From contig JAUVSX010000268.1 of assembly GCA_030596915.1 (NCBI GenBank), positions 1 through 5,221 on the forward strand: 5,221 nt of DNA, written 5' to 3'. Position numbers and translations under genes: made by a program. The DNA comes from Chloroflexota bacterium. GTDB lineage: Bacteria > Chloroflexota > Anaerolineae > B4-G1. Shown here piece by piece: positions 5,087 to 5,221 of this stretch. Each line of letters opens with the position of its first letter. The first letter of the stretch is position 1. The notes below the pieces were generated by a model. That model was not told the DNA's origin. It saw only the letters and a program-made list of their open reading frames with translations, and ran no database searches.

Positions 5087-5221
5087 CTGCTCATTTCCTC
5101 GTATTGCTGTGCCTCTTTGCGCGTTGCCCCGCGTGCTGAGATGATACGTATCTCGATCACGTCTTCATCGATCTGCTCGTATGCGTGCACCACCACCCGG
5201 AGGACTCCTCCCTCATCAATA
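5083..5221 (-). CDS. brnT: BrnT-like (DUF497) ribonuclease toxin, C-terminal part only
   Basis: Reading leftward from 5220 gives 45 residues and a TGA at 5085-5083; the 5' end lies beyond the window. The visible C-terminus contains VLRVVVHAYEQ followed by IEIRIISARGATRKEAQQYE. This is the hallmark of the BrnT/DUF497 family: a V-V-V-H/Y strand, then IRIISAR-AT-E--YE. BrnT toxins are small RelE-fold ribonucleases that block translation until bound by the antitoxin. The family is about 90 aa, so roughly half is present. The stop overlaps the start of the antitoxin gene by 4 nt, indicating co-translation. Whether the toxin is intact cannot be judged here. Confidence 0.85.
   Translation of the reverse strand, partial: IDEGGVLRVVVHAYEQIDEDVIEIRIISARGATRKEAQQYEEMSR

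Overview
The window looks like high-GC bacterial DNA, most plausibly from a Chloroflexota-like (green non-sulfur) lineage. This rests on the GC-rich codon use and on the style of the large LuxR-family (LAL) regulator, whose wording resembles that of Chloroflexota paralogues. Taxonomy is an inference; no marker gene is present.

Layout. (1) 2-2410, plus strand: the 3' part of a LAL/MalT-like ATP-dependent LuxR regulator. Its N-terminal Walker A region lies left of the window. (2) 2411-2527: a compact regulatory gap holding three copies of an 8-mer (ATCCAACC, twice direct and once inverted). The last two form an 18-bp palindrome that abuts a candidate sigma-70 promoter. (3) 2528-4771, plus strand: a tight four-gene operon. 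It encodes a four-helix membrane NapH-like iron-sulfur protein with two C-terminal 4Fe-4S ferredoxin clusters, a 75-aa protein with a beta-alpha-beta-beta-alpha-beta pattern, an Isf-type flavoprotein with a compact CX2CX2CX7C motif, and a second flavodoxin-like oxidoreductase without that motif. The last three genes overlap by 4 nt (GTGA, ATGA). (4) 4772-4858: a very G-rich, repetitive spacer between convergent genes, with two strong hairpins and six runs of at least four G. (5) 4859-5221, minus strand: a BrnT/BrnA-like toxin-antitoxin pair. The antitoxin is complete, and the toxin runs off the right edge. GC here is visibly lower (63 of 120 bases in 5041-5160).

How the genes may work together. 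The operon looks like a membrane-anchored electron-transfer module. Soluble flavoproteins would exchange electrons with the cytoplasmic ferredoxin domain of the NapH-like protein. The small protein may be a partner or regulator. The operator-like palindrome suggests that an inducer controls the module. The LAL regulator just upstream, in the same direction, is a candidate controller but is not proven to be one. The physiological substrate cannot be read from the sequence. The toxin-antitoxin pair is probably an unrelated accessory unit.
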